The position numbers and the translations under genes were made by a program. Under the pieces are notes generated by a model. That model searched no databases. It was not told where the DNA came from and saw nothing but the letters and a program-made list of their open reading frames with translations. A stretch of DNA of 28,558 nucleotides from Ectocarpus siliculosus (Eukaryota > Sar > Phaeophyceae > Ectocarpales > Ectocarpaceae). Positions 9,507-22,126 of the stretch are shown in pieces. Where the stretch lies: assembly GCA_000310025.1 (NCBI GenBank), contig FN649742.1:4005876-4034433 (forward strand), read 5' to 3'. Every line of letters starts with the position of its first letter. The first letter of the stretch is position 1.

Positions 9507-12500
9507 ATGGAGGCCAATCCTACCGGCCAAGCTGTGACGAGCGAGCGACAAGGGTCGTTGTCCAAAAGATCCAAGAGAAAGTCGTCAAGATCTTCTCAGG
9601 TGCGGCAAACGCAGCATGCATTGCAGTGTAGAGGGTCTTTGTCCCAACAGACTGTCGGTTGGGCCTTAGCTCGCCTCGGTGTCGCGGCAGGGCTGTAGAT
9701 CTTCTGCGGATGAGAACACTACGCCCTCCACCCCTGATAAGAATGGTGGCCATATGTAGACGGCATAGACTAGTCTATATGTATGCATATACTTTAATCC
9801 ACATACGTCTGGATTATGTATTAAAGGGAGAAACCCCGTCAAACCCCGAAGAACACCACATTGACCTTGGGTCGACATTGACGACCTCGCTCGGCATCTG
9901 CTTCGTCGTGGGCGCGTGAACGCCTCAAGCAGGTTTTGATGTGTATCGCGGACTGCAAGTATGACGTTGTCCGAGCAGCGGCCCAGGCGAAAGGTTGGAA
10001 GCTCGTCAACGAGGACCCTGAAGCAAGCTCCTCCCGAAAGTGCCACGTGTACTGGATTGACGTGCCCGCCATCGTGGAGCGAATGCAACACCTACACAGG
10101 TGGCAACGCATCAACCACTTCCCGGGTATGTCCAACGTTGCGCGAAAGGGTCGCTTGGCGCAAAACCTCGACCGCATGCGGCGGACCTTCCCCCACGAGT
10201 ACAGCTTCTACCCCAGAACTTGGGTGCTGCCCGTGGAGTGGGGAGCCTTCAAGACGGAGTTCGACGCCAGCGGAAAGTCGACGCGAACCTTCATCGTCAA
10301 GCCGGACAGCGGGTGCCAGGGCCGCGGCATTTTCCTCACCCAGGATCTCGAGCGAGTGGAAGCCACGGAGAGCCAGGTGGCCCAGCTTTACGTGCAAAGG
10401 CCACTCCTGATCGAGGGCTTCAAGTTCGACCTCCGTCTGTACGTCCTTGTCACCAGCGTGATCCCCCTGCGCGTGTACGTCTTTAAGGATGGCCTCACGC
10501 GGTTTTGCACGGAGGAGTATAGCCGGGCCTCTAGCGACAACCTTGGTAGGCGCTGCATGCACCTCACCAACTACGCCGTCAACAAAGGCTCCGACAACTT
10601 CGTTGCAAACGATCAGGCCGACCTGGGAAGCAAACGCAGCTTGCGCTGGCTCTTGGGCTGGATCGCGGCGGAGCGTGGCGGCCAGGAGAAGGCGGACGCG
10701 CTCTGGCGGAAGATGGGCGGAGCGATCACCAAGACCCTCGTGTCTGTGCTGCCGACGCTCCACCGAGAGTACCTGCATACGTTTGGCCACGACAAGGGCG
10801 TGCACCGTCCCGCTGCCACAAGTGCCACCAACACCACCGCCAACGTCGCCTCCAACACCGCCGACGCCAAAACCAGCGCCTCCACCAGAAACGTCGCTCG
10901 CAGCGATTCGAACAGGAACTGTGACGCGCGGCCACCGGTAGGAAGGGTTGAGGCTGAAAATACGGGAAGAAGCAGTTGGGACTCTGATTCGTGTAGAACC
11001 GGGGATTCTATCCGCGACGGAAATATCGTCGGTCAGATAAGAGGTTCAGAAGAGCAGCCCCCGCGACAACTGAGAGAAGACGAAGCTGCTTCTTTTTTCT
11101 CCAATGAGGCTCCTGGCAAGGAAAAAACTCTGGAAGAAGTAGAGTCCACGTCGCCACGAAGCTCAAGGGGAGCTGCAGGAGCTACCGGTGCCGTGGAGAA
11201 GGTTAGTGAAGCTGGTGGCAGCGGGACCCGACCAGGGATAGCAGAAGGTGGGGAGAGATGTGGAGGAAAGCAGGCGCAGAGCTACGACATTTCAGTCGAT
11301 GGTAACGGCAAGACTGTTGCTGGAGCCAACCACCGCCGCGCGCACGCTGGTGGGGAGAAGGGGGAAGGCAAAACCGCTGGTGACAGCAAGGGTGTGGTGG
11401 AGGGCTCTCGCTGTGTGGAGATACTCGGGTTCGACTTCATGATCGACGCGGGGCTCAAGCCGTGGCTGATCGAGGTGAACCATCTACCAAGCTTCGCGAC
11501 AGACTCTCCGCTGGACAGGCAAATCAAGGCCCAGGTCGTGAGCGCGGCCTTGTCCGTCCTGCACGCAAAGGCGGACGACAGAAAGAGGTACGAGGAGACC
11601 GCCAAGAGGGACGCGCAGAATAGACTGTACAACCATGACGCCTCGGCGGCGGGCACGGCGCAGAGAGAGAAGGAGAGGAAGGAGGCCGAGGCAGCCGTGG
11701 CAAAAATACGAAGAAAGGTGAGATTAGGAGTACATTGATGCTGAGTTTTCGACGAGAAGTTGTTCGATGCGTAGCTTGGGGCCATTGTTCGGTACGCAAA
11801 CCTGTGGGGTCTAGCTGCTGAGGGGATTGATATTGGGCCACCACGGCCGTTTTGTAGGTTCGGATTTCAGGCTGCTCTGCGGTGTGTGGGTAGTTTATTT
11901 GCCGCCAATCAGCTTGACGTTGGCAGGAAGTCTGGTTGCGAATGTCCAGCAATATTTCCGGATTGCCTTCATGCAAGCGTTGTTCCGACGTGTATCCCGT
12001 GTAAACGCACCACGGGTGGTTTTGTCGCGTGGTGCGGCGTAGCCCAATCGCCGGAAGTTGCCTCGTTTCTGGCTCACCATGGCCGCCACTATTCCATCAT
12101 TTTCTCTTGCTCCCCACCCAATACGCCATCTGAGGCGTCAGTTGGAGGCGATATACATGCGGTTCGCGCCGCACAAGCTCGGCAAGGTGGACCGCTTGCT
12201 CGTAAAATATGCCGGGGACGAGAACAAGCTGCTGCGGATTGTTCGGCGGAAGTACGTCGACACAGGTGAGGAAGAAAAGACGTCGTATACATTTTGAGGC
12301 ACAACGCTCTTCTTGTCGTCAAAGAACAGTGATGGCGTTACCTGGATAGACATGTAGGGGGACCCAACGTCTGATACATGCACGCGCAAAGCGATGCACG
12401 CGCAGAGATGTGAAGGGCTTATGTGTTTGCAACAATCTCTCCCTGTTTACATCGAAGGGCGAGAGAATGCTACGTCTGCTGCCGCTGCGTCTGTGTCCGC

Positions 12501-15500
12501 GTCTGCGGCTGCGTCTGCGGCTGCTGAAGGGCCGGGATCGATCCCGGTCTCGTCTGGCGATAGCGAAGTCAGCGGACAGCAAGCTGTTGACCATCAACCC
12601 CCGCCATGGGCATCGTCACCGACACAGGCCGACACGGCACCGGTCCATGGGGGCGAGACCATTCCTCTTGGGGAAGCCGCACGGGACGGGCACCGATCTC
12701 GCCAAGCGCTCGTCAAGTCAAAGGCGAACTCAACGGAAGGACAGGTGCGTTGTGTTTGCTCCAAATGGGGGGGAGGGTGCGAGAGGGAAGCGAGGGTGGA
12801 TGTTCAGACGCTGTTAGCAATTGGGCGGTCTCTATCGAAGCGCCGCTTTTTTAACCTTGTTCCACCACGTATCGCCTTGGTTGGCTCTCTTCTTCGTCAA
12901 GCTTTCCTTTTGTTACGGGAGGAGAGCAAGCGTGCGCGGGGGGGGGGGGATCTCTATGCCGAAGCACCTCACGTTCCACACTCGCCCCCCCATCTATTAT
13001 GGCATGTTGTGCTTCCCCTCAACTGGTATACACACTCATTTTCTGAGTCCTTCAAGGCTGCGCTTTCGTGCCTGGGCTTTGATTGTAGCGTAAGAACCAA
13101 CGCCCTCCGAGAACCACGAAATCCAGTGGAGAACCAACCATCCATACAGCAGGCTCCCCTACCCCTACTTGTGTGTGCTGCTGCTGCGCTATGCCCCCCT
13201 CAGACATCCGCGTGGGAGGAGCGTTTGGTTGATGGCACCAAGCCCAAGCACGGAGACGTCCACTCCGAGACCTGCCCCCCTGATGCCCGAATACTTGACC
13301 CACCCAGGGATCCGGGGGGGGGGGGTCCTGGAAAAGAGGAGGGCCCCGCCCCTGCATCGTCTTCGTCTTCTTGGGCGGTACAGGTGGGCACATCGGCGGC
13401 GCTGAGGGGGTATGGTTGTGGCAACTTCAAAGAGGCTAGTATGCATACAAGTAGAATGCTCGACAGTGACAGTGTCACGATCTCACAAGTATTTTTGGTC
13501 ACTCTGTGTTTTGATGCGCGGAAGTTTATCACCCCTTTTCCATATTCCAATCAGCGTGCCCCCTCCCCTCGCTCCCCCCCCCTCGACGCTTGGAAACCGT
13601 TGAGCGCCAACGCAAGTCATCAGTGAACCTCGCTTCTCCTGTTTGGCACCAATCTTTGCTCAATCCATGCGTACTCCTCACAGTAGCAAGCAATAGCAAC
13701 ACTACCCACATGTTTGGTGTAGTCAACTGCCCATCCTGCTGTACATTTTACCCCCCGCCGAAAGGGACGCGCTTCGCCTCTCTAAAGCTGCACCGAGCTC
13801 ACGGTACCGCACCCCATCTCCGATTCATGCCTCTCCCCGCTTGGCATAACAGCACGATTCGGAGCACGATCCGGAAGCTCTTGCGAGGGAGACCGAGATC
13901 CTGGAAGGCTGGGAACGCTTGCACCCTCCTCCGGAAGCACCGGCACCAACACGAGCACCAGTAGAAGAAGACTGTGTTGTTGGGCCGAGGAAGCCTTCCC
14001 CGCCGGCGGCGGCGGCAGCGAAGAGCGACGGCGGCAACGGCGACGGCAACGACAACGGCAGTAGCACCGTCAACGACGACGCCGGGCAGGAGGAGAGCAT
14101 CAACGGGGGAGACGGTTTCGGTGGCGGCGGTGGCGGCGGGGTCAGAAACGCCTGCAGCGGTGGCAGCAAGGCAGGCGCGGCGAAAGGCGGGCGGAGAAGA
14201 AGAAAGCCCGCAGCTACCGTGGAGTCGATGATCCAGTGAGTTCGAATCCGAGACTAGAGGTTAACGCAGGGGGCTCGGCTTGCCCTACCCAAATCCAGGC
14301 CCTGGCCCGGGCCGTGGTCCAGTAGGATAGGGATAATTGTTCTTCGGCCTAGGGAAGTAGGGTTTGTGACATAGTAGAGAAGCTGCTGTGACCAGGGCTG
14401 TTTGTACAACGTTGTCGGGTGCATCGCTGTAGCTTTCCAAGGGTCCCCGACAAGAATCACGTGTTTTTGACTTCGCGGTGGGGTAGGGTTGTATGTCTCT
14501 TCCCATGCTTCCACGATCCCGCTGGAGTATTATTGGAGCGTGGAGTTCGTGACAAGAACGGTTCTCAAGAACGGTTCAAAACGAACCGGCAGGCAACCGT
14601 AATTTAGAACGCCGACCCTGGAACGAGCACCGGGGGACGGAACAGCAGTGGGGGGCTTATTTATATTGCAAACACGAGATATGGGTGGGGCATCTCTCAT
14701 AGCCATTGCTTGAGCACCGGCGACGGACAGACGTGGTTGGTTCCTTAACGCCAAAAGCGACCTAGACGGAAAAGCTATCCGCATCTCCCCAACGCCGTCT
14801 GTCCAGCCCGTCTCTCACGGCTTTGTTGTTTCTCCCTCGACACCCAACGCGCACATTACATTTAGCTGACGCTGCTGTACCTACCCTGACCCCACCCCAA
14901 CCTACGACCAAGGCGGGCTTTCGAAGACGATCGAAAGATGACCCTCCGGCTCAAGTGCCCCTTGCAACAGCAACGAGGAGGGGCAATGGACGCACAGGTA
15001 AGCTATCGTCGCCCTCGCTAGCTCGGTCTAGCGTTATTGTAGACCTGCCCCACGTGAATCCGACGTTTTGAGTCGTTTCTGTGGCAGCTACTGCGGTGAG
15101 ACAATCGTCGTATGCCGTATACTTACAACTCTTTCAGCCACATACCTGTAGTTATTTTTTCGTCTGTGATCGTGAATGCGCGACCCACCTCACCAGATAT
15201 ATATTTTTTTTCTGTCGAAGTCCGACTTCCCCACACTACACCACCCCTGATGAGCGTGTGGCGCTGCCAACTCCACCACGACTTTGTACTCACACGGCAC
15301 AATGGTGTGATGTGAGGAAACCGTGAAAGCTTTTGTCCGGAAAGTATCTGCCACCCGGTATTCGCTCGCCCGTAGGCCCGAGGTCCCTTCTTCTACACCG
15401 ATGGTCGGTTTTTCTTCAGACCAACACATCCGTACACACGACCGTGCAGCGTTGCGCACACATCCGGAGTGCCTGCCCCTTTGCAGCTTCTTGCGTGTGC

Positions 15501-17781
15501 TTACTCAAACGGATCCGTGTGTTTCTTTTTTTCCTTTGGTTCGATGCGACACAATGATGATGATGATGATGATGATGATGATCGACGTAGATCACCACGA
15601 AGCTCCCTCAGATGGGGGCACAGCCTACGGCTACGGCAACGGCGGCGGGGGCGGTGGCGGCGGCGTTGACCACGGCGACCTCGGATCGGCAGGTGGGCTT
15701 CGGGGATACCTGCAGCTAGACTGCGGTTGTTGAGCTTCCGTCCCAAATGCTAAAACGTCGAGCCGACTACGTCGTGGTGCTGTTCCATGGCCCCTATCCT
15801 TCCCGCTCTCGGCTGGACGATACGCACCCACACGTAGAGACACATCTCTTTCGTGTAGTACAATACTCGCTCTCCGAGATGAGCTTTTCCGCGTTGGCCT
15901 CAAGCCTTTGTTGCTTTTCCCGCCCGTCGGTGACGCCACAGAACAACCGTCCATCGCCATCGGTGATTCTTGGCCCTGAGCAGCGAGAAAAGGTGAGGTT
16001 TCGCTGTCCCGAGAGGGGAGTGGATCAACGGATGTGCGTTAGCCGCGCGGAGACAAGCCGCGCAACAGCTTTAGCTACTACCTGTCATATCGTAGAGCAA
16101 TGTACACATGTTTAAGCTGTCGACACGACAGCACAGGCTCGGCGACTTATCAATCAATCAATCACCAGAAGACACGTTCCACAAAACGAAAATGGCGGTT
16201 GCCTCGCGCTCTCTACCTTTCTTGTGCTCTTGCGAATGCAGCAGCAAGGGCGGAATGCCCTTGAGACAAGAACAGCTACAGTCGTGGATGGGGTCTTACT
16301 CAGCCGTACCATGGGAGGTTTTGGTACAGACACGGCCGGCAATTGTCTCTTGTTCAAATGTGTTCGCTAGGTGATGATGGTGTAGGATAGGGACTCGATT
16401 GCAACTTATCTGCCACAACTGAGGTGGAGCTCTCCCTGCTCCATTCTTGTCGTAACGCCATGTGCGTCGACCGCCAGGCGCAGCGGCTAATGGAAGGCTA
16501 CAGCTCCAACAGTCGGAGGAGCCTAAGCGCGCCCTCGGGAACAACACCCTCGACGGCTACACCGCCGGAGGAGGAGAGGTCTACCCTGCCCGTCAGTCTT
16601 AGGATCGCTGTGGGTCGGGCCAAGGTATCAGCTGACAATACCAAATGTAGATTGACTCGAAAGTCAGCTATCGTTGTTCTAGAGAACGTCCTCTTGCAAC
16701 AATTATGCTGTGCACTGGTCTCAAGCTTGTTTCGGGAGACGAGAAAAAAGTGTGAAAGAAACACTTGGATTACCAGCATGGGACGAAGGAGCCTTTTGTA
16801 AGAAGTACAGGCACAAATCACCCGAACTACCATCGGAAAAATATACACCGTAGAAAGAAAATATAACACTTTTCAAAATCGGTACGACTGAGTATCTTTT
16901 GCTTTCTTAAAGGAGCAGTCGGACAAATGAGGCTGTAAATCTTAAGTGCAATTCTCGCAATCATGTTTCTGTTCCAAAGCCTTTTTTACATTGTGCTCTA
17001 TCTGCTGATGTCGCACGGATCTGTTCCCTCGAGGCACAGCCTGACCCGGCTTACCCTGCCCCTGCTAAAATCTTCTCTCTCTGTATCCAACCAGGAGTGG
17101 CGGCGACGAAGGGACGAAGGGAACGCTCGGAGGAACACCCGCTCGGTTGCCGTCAGGGTAATATATCCACCAGTGCTTGAAGAACTTACGCTAGCATGCT
17201 GCTGTACCAGAGCAATCTAATGTTGAATTCAATACCTGAGAGAAAGAGAGCGCGTCATCCAATAGTTAGAACGCGTTTATCCCCATACGTCGGTGTCTCG
17301 AGGAGGTCCCAGTTGGTTACAGGGTTTCGTGACGCTCCCATGTTTCACACTCTTGGACATGCCGCCCGCCGACACTATTCTCTGCGCGGTGTATAGTCTA
17401 CCTTCGTTCTGGTCGAACATTGGCACGGGATGAGATGAGTGTGCACACCCTTTCTCCGTGTTTGTGCGTAGACCGAGCGGTGAGGAGGGAATGTCGTCAC
17501 ACGTTTCAAAACCTATCTCAGTTTCCCATGTAGACGGCGTGGATTTGTCGACAACGCGTTTCTCACAAGATCGATCCCCGTTCTAGCAGAGTTGAACACG
17601 CACCGTTCCATCTATTGGTTGCTTGATCGTCGATAGCTTCGCACATGATGACGAAACACCCCATTCTTCCGCCCCCTTTCACACTACCACCACCAACACC
17701 AACAACCAACCATGTCAGATGCACACTTTCGACTTCGGCGAGGTCACGGCCCCCGAGGAAGGTGTAAACAAGACGGCATGA
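9507..17781 (+). CDS. Tubulin polyglutamylase, TTLL6/13-like, about 11 exons
   Basis: Exons: 9507-9599, 9933-11717, 12142-12265, 12458-12744, 13853-14235, 14913-14997, 15591-15692, 15942-15992, 16478-16624, 17095-17157 and a tentative last exon 17719-17781; about 1,060 residues. Exon 1 is a short basic leader (KRSKRKSSRSSQ). Exon 2 carries the TTL ATP-grasp fold: CKYDVVR (about residue 38), RINHFPGM (90), the ATP-binding loop VKPDSGCQGRGIF (153-165), RPLLIEGFKFDLRLYV (about 187-202), MHLTNYAVNK (240-249) and, after an insertion of about 200 residues, EILGFDFMID and KPWLIEVNHLPSF (about 537-549). The post-core order (TDSPLD, RKRYEE, then FAPHKLGKVDRLLVKY in exon 3 and ETEILEGWERLHPP in exon 5) is that of TTLL6/13-type glutamylases. 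The enzyme ligates glutamate side chains to tubulin tails using ATP. Exons 1-5 are firm. Later exons chain in phase but encode disordered sequence. A shorter form stopping at TGA 14237-14239 is possible. Confidence 0.88.
9765..9778. repeat. 14-bp perfect palindrome in TTLL intron 1
   Basis: ATAGACTAGTCTAT is its own reverse complement. It is followed within a few bases by the near-palindrome GTATGCATATAC. It could be a protein-binding site, a small cruciform or the scar of an insertion. Its half-site TAGACTA recurs in non-coding parts of the window. Confidence 0.8.
15555..15581. repeat. (ATG)9 microsatellite before a TTLL exon
   Basis: Nine ATG units follow a T-rich tract and precede the proposed acceptor GATCGACGTAG|ATC at 15590/15591. 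If the repeat were exonic it would encode poly-Asp or poly-Met. Phase agreement with the flanking TTLL exons favours splicing just after it. Confidence 0.8.
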
Positions 17782-19077
17782 TAGGGCGAAGCAACGGACG
17801 CACCGCGGGTGGGCGGAGAGGAGCGTGTAGTGAAGTCAACAGAGAAAATGATAAGGCCCCGAGTTGCTGGAACCGCCCTCGTCCCAGAGATTCTCATAAG
17901 CACGACTAAGTCGCAGAGGGAGCGAGCGGGGACCGGGTTATTTGTTCTTATTCATGACTACCGAGGCCACAACTCGGTTGTAATGATTTTTTCGTAGAAC
18001 CCTGAAACCGGAGGTTGTTGATATGAGGACCCAGTTCTTGAATTCCTTTCGTTTTGTACATGTTCGTAGACGCATTCAACTAGAACGATAACGGCCACCG
18101 CCCGCGTTCATGCTGTGAGTAAAAGAGAAGGCCGGCGGGAGCCCCTCTGTTGATGTATAGTATGAACGTGTGCATGCGAACACACGGCGTCATCACATGC
18201 TAGTCGGGCTACTATGCGTAAACCACGACGGAAACCATTCATTGGACATCTCTTGTGTGTATTCACAACAGACATCAAGTGATTGTCGTATATTATTGTG
18301 GCGGACAACAGGTTTGTCAATCTGGTGCGGGTAGTCTCTTGCAGCGACAGAGTAGTCTGATTGTGATGTAACCTTGCTTTCGACGAGCACTTGCTAGCCA
18401 CGATATAATGTACCCACCGATCGATTGCGGGTTGCACAATGGCCCCCATCGTCCGTTCGGCGTTGTTGTGGACAACCGGTCATCAACGGCAATGCACATC
18501 TACGCTGCTGCTGCTGTACGTGGTGCCCCGTTTGCTGCTGCAGTTACTAGACTATATATACTTCTATAGATGGCACCCGAACACGCTACAATGTAGCTTA
18601 CAGCAGTAGAGCAGAGAGGTCTACAGCGTACTACAGTAGACGTCTGTCTAGACTACTACTGTGTTGCTGACTACACGTGAGAGGTCGGCGCAAACACGAT
18701 ATAATATTCAACGGATGATCTGTCCAAAGTTGCCTGTAGAACAGAACGCAAACCATTGCTTTGATATTTCCCTTTCGGAGCCCTCCCCCGGCTCACGTCG
18801 AACTACACTACAACAATGTACTACACTTGCAACAGCTGCTGCTGCAGAACACCGAGACCCACGGCAAACCAGAAAACCAGATTGCGAGATTGCGAGGATG
18901 TGAAAACTGAAACGGTTATTTCGAGGCTTTCCACTTCGGTCGCGAGGCGTGTTTTCAAATTCAAATCTCGGATCAGTTCATCAGAGTTCCTCTCGAGCTG
19001 TGAGGCCTGAGGCCTGAGGCAGGCAGGAGCAGAGGGTGCTCCACCACCACGCGGCGCTGAGAGACAGCGCATTGAAG
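17782..19077. other. Intergenic region and MCM10 upstream sequence
   Basis: The region lies between the tentative end of the TTLL gene and the MCM10 start codon. Open frames are short and conflicting. From about 18540 to 18670 it becomes rich in CTAC/GTAG words with a TATA-like CTATATATACT near 18550, about 530 bases before the MCM10 ATG. That is too far for a normal core promoter unless an upstream non-coding exon exists. No RNA gene is seen. Confidence 0.5.
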
Positions 19078-21671
19078 ATGAGAGACATGGACGATGAAGA
19101 TATGGACCTGCTGGATCTATTCTCTGGCGAGACAAGGCCATCTTCGTCGAAATGCCATCTTCGAGAGAGAAAAAAGACAGCGGTATGAGAACCCACTGCA
19201 GCAGGACACAGCAGTAATACCAACTGCTGTTCTCGCAAGAGGCAGCATCAGCAGCCAGGATTCAACGCCATTACTGCAACCATCCGTCGCAGCCACAAAA
19301 GTTAGATGTCAGTTGATGACACAGGAGGTAGTTTTTGTAAGTGCGTTCCACAACAGCTACACGCACCACCCTCAACGTTTGCTGCCGTTTGCAGAGAAAG
19401 ATCAGGGGGACTCGAGTCGCAGGTCGATTTGAACGCCTTCTTTCACGAACAGCAGACGAAACCTACACAGCGCAGTAGACTACTGCTGTGTCGACTTCAC
19501 ATATCGACTTTCAAAATCCTCTATCTGCATTTTTCTCTTACATAGCGGAAACATCTACTGCTGTAGATAGCAGAACACCTTTGTGCGTTGATGAGAGTCG
19601 AGGATGTCGAATATAATATAGGGACGGATTTCTTACAACAGCATGTGGCGAGCTCTGCAGGGCACAACAGCATCGGGGTTATGCTGAAAAATGGCCCGCT
19701 TGCAAAGTTGCCCCTGCTACAATATATCTACATCTCCTGGAATGTCTAATAGGGCATTATTACTGTAGACTGTGCACTTATCGAAGGCTGCGAAATCGAC
19801 GAAGACGGTAACGAGGTTTGATGCGTGTACGCGACCCTCTGGCGAACGATAACCCCGCCCTTCCGCCCCTCTCCCCCTTGCTCCGCTGTTCCCCGTCAAG
19901 CAGCAAAAGCCGCAGTCGCGCGGACCCTCAGCACCACCGCCTCCGCCTACACCACCACCACCCTCCACTGCCTCAGCCACCCGCACGGCGGTTCTCCCTC
20001 CTTCCGACGACAACAAGCCCCGGAAGCCACCGCCGCGGCGGCCACCGGCCGACTTCACGGAGGCCTTCTCCGGGCTGCGCGTCAGGAACAGGCTCCTCTC
20101 CGCCGAGGACATGCGCGTCCGCATGAGGGGCCGCAAGGTGCACCGCCTCGACGCCCTGCGGGCGGTCCCGCCGAGGGCCCTCGAGAGCCAGGACCCGGCC
20201 GACGCGTGGGCGGCCGTCGGCGTCCTCGTGTCCAAGTCGCCCCGGCGGCAGGCTGCCAACGGCGGGAGCTTCTCCGTCTGGACGTTGAGCGACCTGTCCC
20301 GCAGGGAGAACGAAGTGTCCCTCTTCCTCTTCCAGGAGGCGCTGGGCTCGCACTGGACCGTGTGCGAGGGGACGCTGATCGCCGTGGTTGGTGCCAAGGT
20401 GTTGCCGGACAAGGGCGGCGGCGGCGGGAACGCTCCTCAGAGGCTGGCGTTCTCGGTGGACTCTCCCTGGCAGGTGGGGTGCGGTGTCTCGACGGCGGGG
20501 GGGGCGTTGGGTGTGTGGTGTGTGTAGATAAATTCCACGAGGGGGTGGTTTTGCGAGCGCACGTGAAAGGCGAGATATAGAAATCCAGCACATCGCCTAC
20601 CTCCGCCGCAGAAATAGAGGTGCTGTCGTGTTGAGAGCGCAGCTGTAAAATCCCCGAAGCAACAGGTCCCACGGTTGCTCAACAAGGGTGGAAAACCGTG
20701 TTTTCGCCACCGTTCAAACAATAGCAACATACCCTCGGTTAACATATCATATGCCATACATATGTCGAGAAGTTTCCTGCTCGCAGCATACTAAATATAT
20801 ATCCCGGGCGAACTCCTCTAAATGAGACGTCACACCAGTAAACACGCGACGTTTTGGTGCTTGTGAAAACGAATCGGCGAGCCAGGTGAACAGGATAGGC
20901 ATGTCGATGGACTATGGCCTCTGCAAGGGCAAGCGGAAGGACGGCAAGCCGTGCACCATGCCCGTCAACAAGACGGAGGGAGGCGGGTTCTGCGAGTTCC
21001 ACGTCGTGGCGGCCTTCAACAGGGCGCAGCGCAAGGAACCCGTGGGGAACAAAACCAAGGGAAACACTCAACAACCGGCACTCAGCATGTCCGCGAAGCT
21101 TGGCGCATCAGGTAAACGTTGCGTCCGCGTGATGGGTGCGCAAGGCTGCATGCAGCCAGCCACCTTTGTGCGCCAAGAGGGATCTACTTTACTGCCGAGA
21201 CTTGGAATCGAAATCGATCGGTGGCAATAATGTGTAGAGGACCCGGCCTGCTGGGCCGAAGCGGCCGGCGCGATTCAGATCTGACTAGTGCCGTCCGTGT
21301 GCGGCAGTTGTTACCGCCGCGTCGTATCCAAAGAGTTCATAAAAAGAGTATCCCACCAGGCGTCGTTCGGAAAGTCCGCGTGGCCTCACGTCCGAATGCC
21401 ACCGCTGTTGCTTCGCGCTCGCCCTCTGCTTCCGGGTCCCGAAAGTCCGTCAACAGCAACAACAACAACAACATCAACAACGCCCCTCTCAAAGCCGCGC
21501 GGGCTTGCCATCGAGGTCGACTATGCCGGGGCAACGGGCGCAGCAAGGACCCCCGCCTCGAGCCGCGCCCGCACCCACCCTGTCAAGCATCCTAGGGGCA
21601 GGGGCGAGAAGGAGAGAGGGAGTCGGAGCCACCCGAACCTTCGGGAGCAGCAGCAGCAGCAGCAGCAGAAC

Positions 21672-21706
<35 letters not shown>

Positions 21707-22088
21707 TAGGCCCGTCGACCGTCCACGCTAAGGCCCTGCGCCCGTCGGCTATGCGCGCGTCCGGCCGCACGACGATGCTCTCTTCACCGCCTCCCGGTCT
21801 CCCAGGCGGCGGCGGCGGCGGCGGCGGCGGTGGTGCCAGCCGCTGCGGTACCACCCTGCCTCGTCCTTCTTCCTTCTCCTCCTCCCCGTCGTCGTCGGCA
21901 GGCCTCTCGAGCAAGTCGGCGGCGGCGGCGGCAAGCGCTGGTCGCAATGGCAACGGAAACGGCAACGGCGTCGGTCGGTCGGGTAACCGAGGGGCCGCCG
22001 GGGAGGCGACCGCAGGGGCGGCGACCGCCGGGGGAGGCAGCGAGGACCTCCTGAAGTTGCCGTGGGCATACGGCGACGGCAAGAAACC

Positions 22089-22126
<38 letters not shown>

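Noticed and set aside
14239-14250. B-box-like GTTCGAATCC after the TTLL exon
   Set aside because: No A box or tRNA fold lies upstream; the preceding bases are coding sequence and splice donor.
19411-19446. QVDLNAFF, a perfect PCNA-binding (PIP) box pattern in the MCM10 linker region
   Set aside because: It needs a reading phase that does not follow from either neighbouring exon, and a CAG|GTCGAT donor lies within it. Probably not translated.
19717-20412. 231-codon minus-strand frame over the MCM10 OB exon
   Set aside because: The plus strand encodes a conserved OB fold here; the minus frame has no motif.
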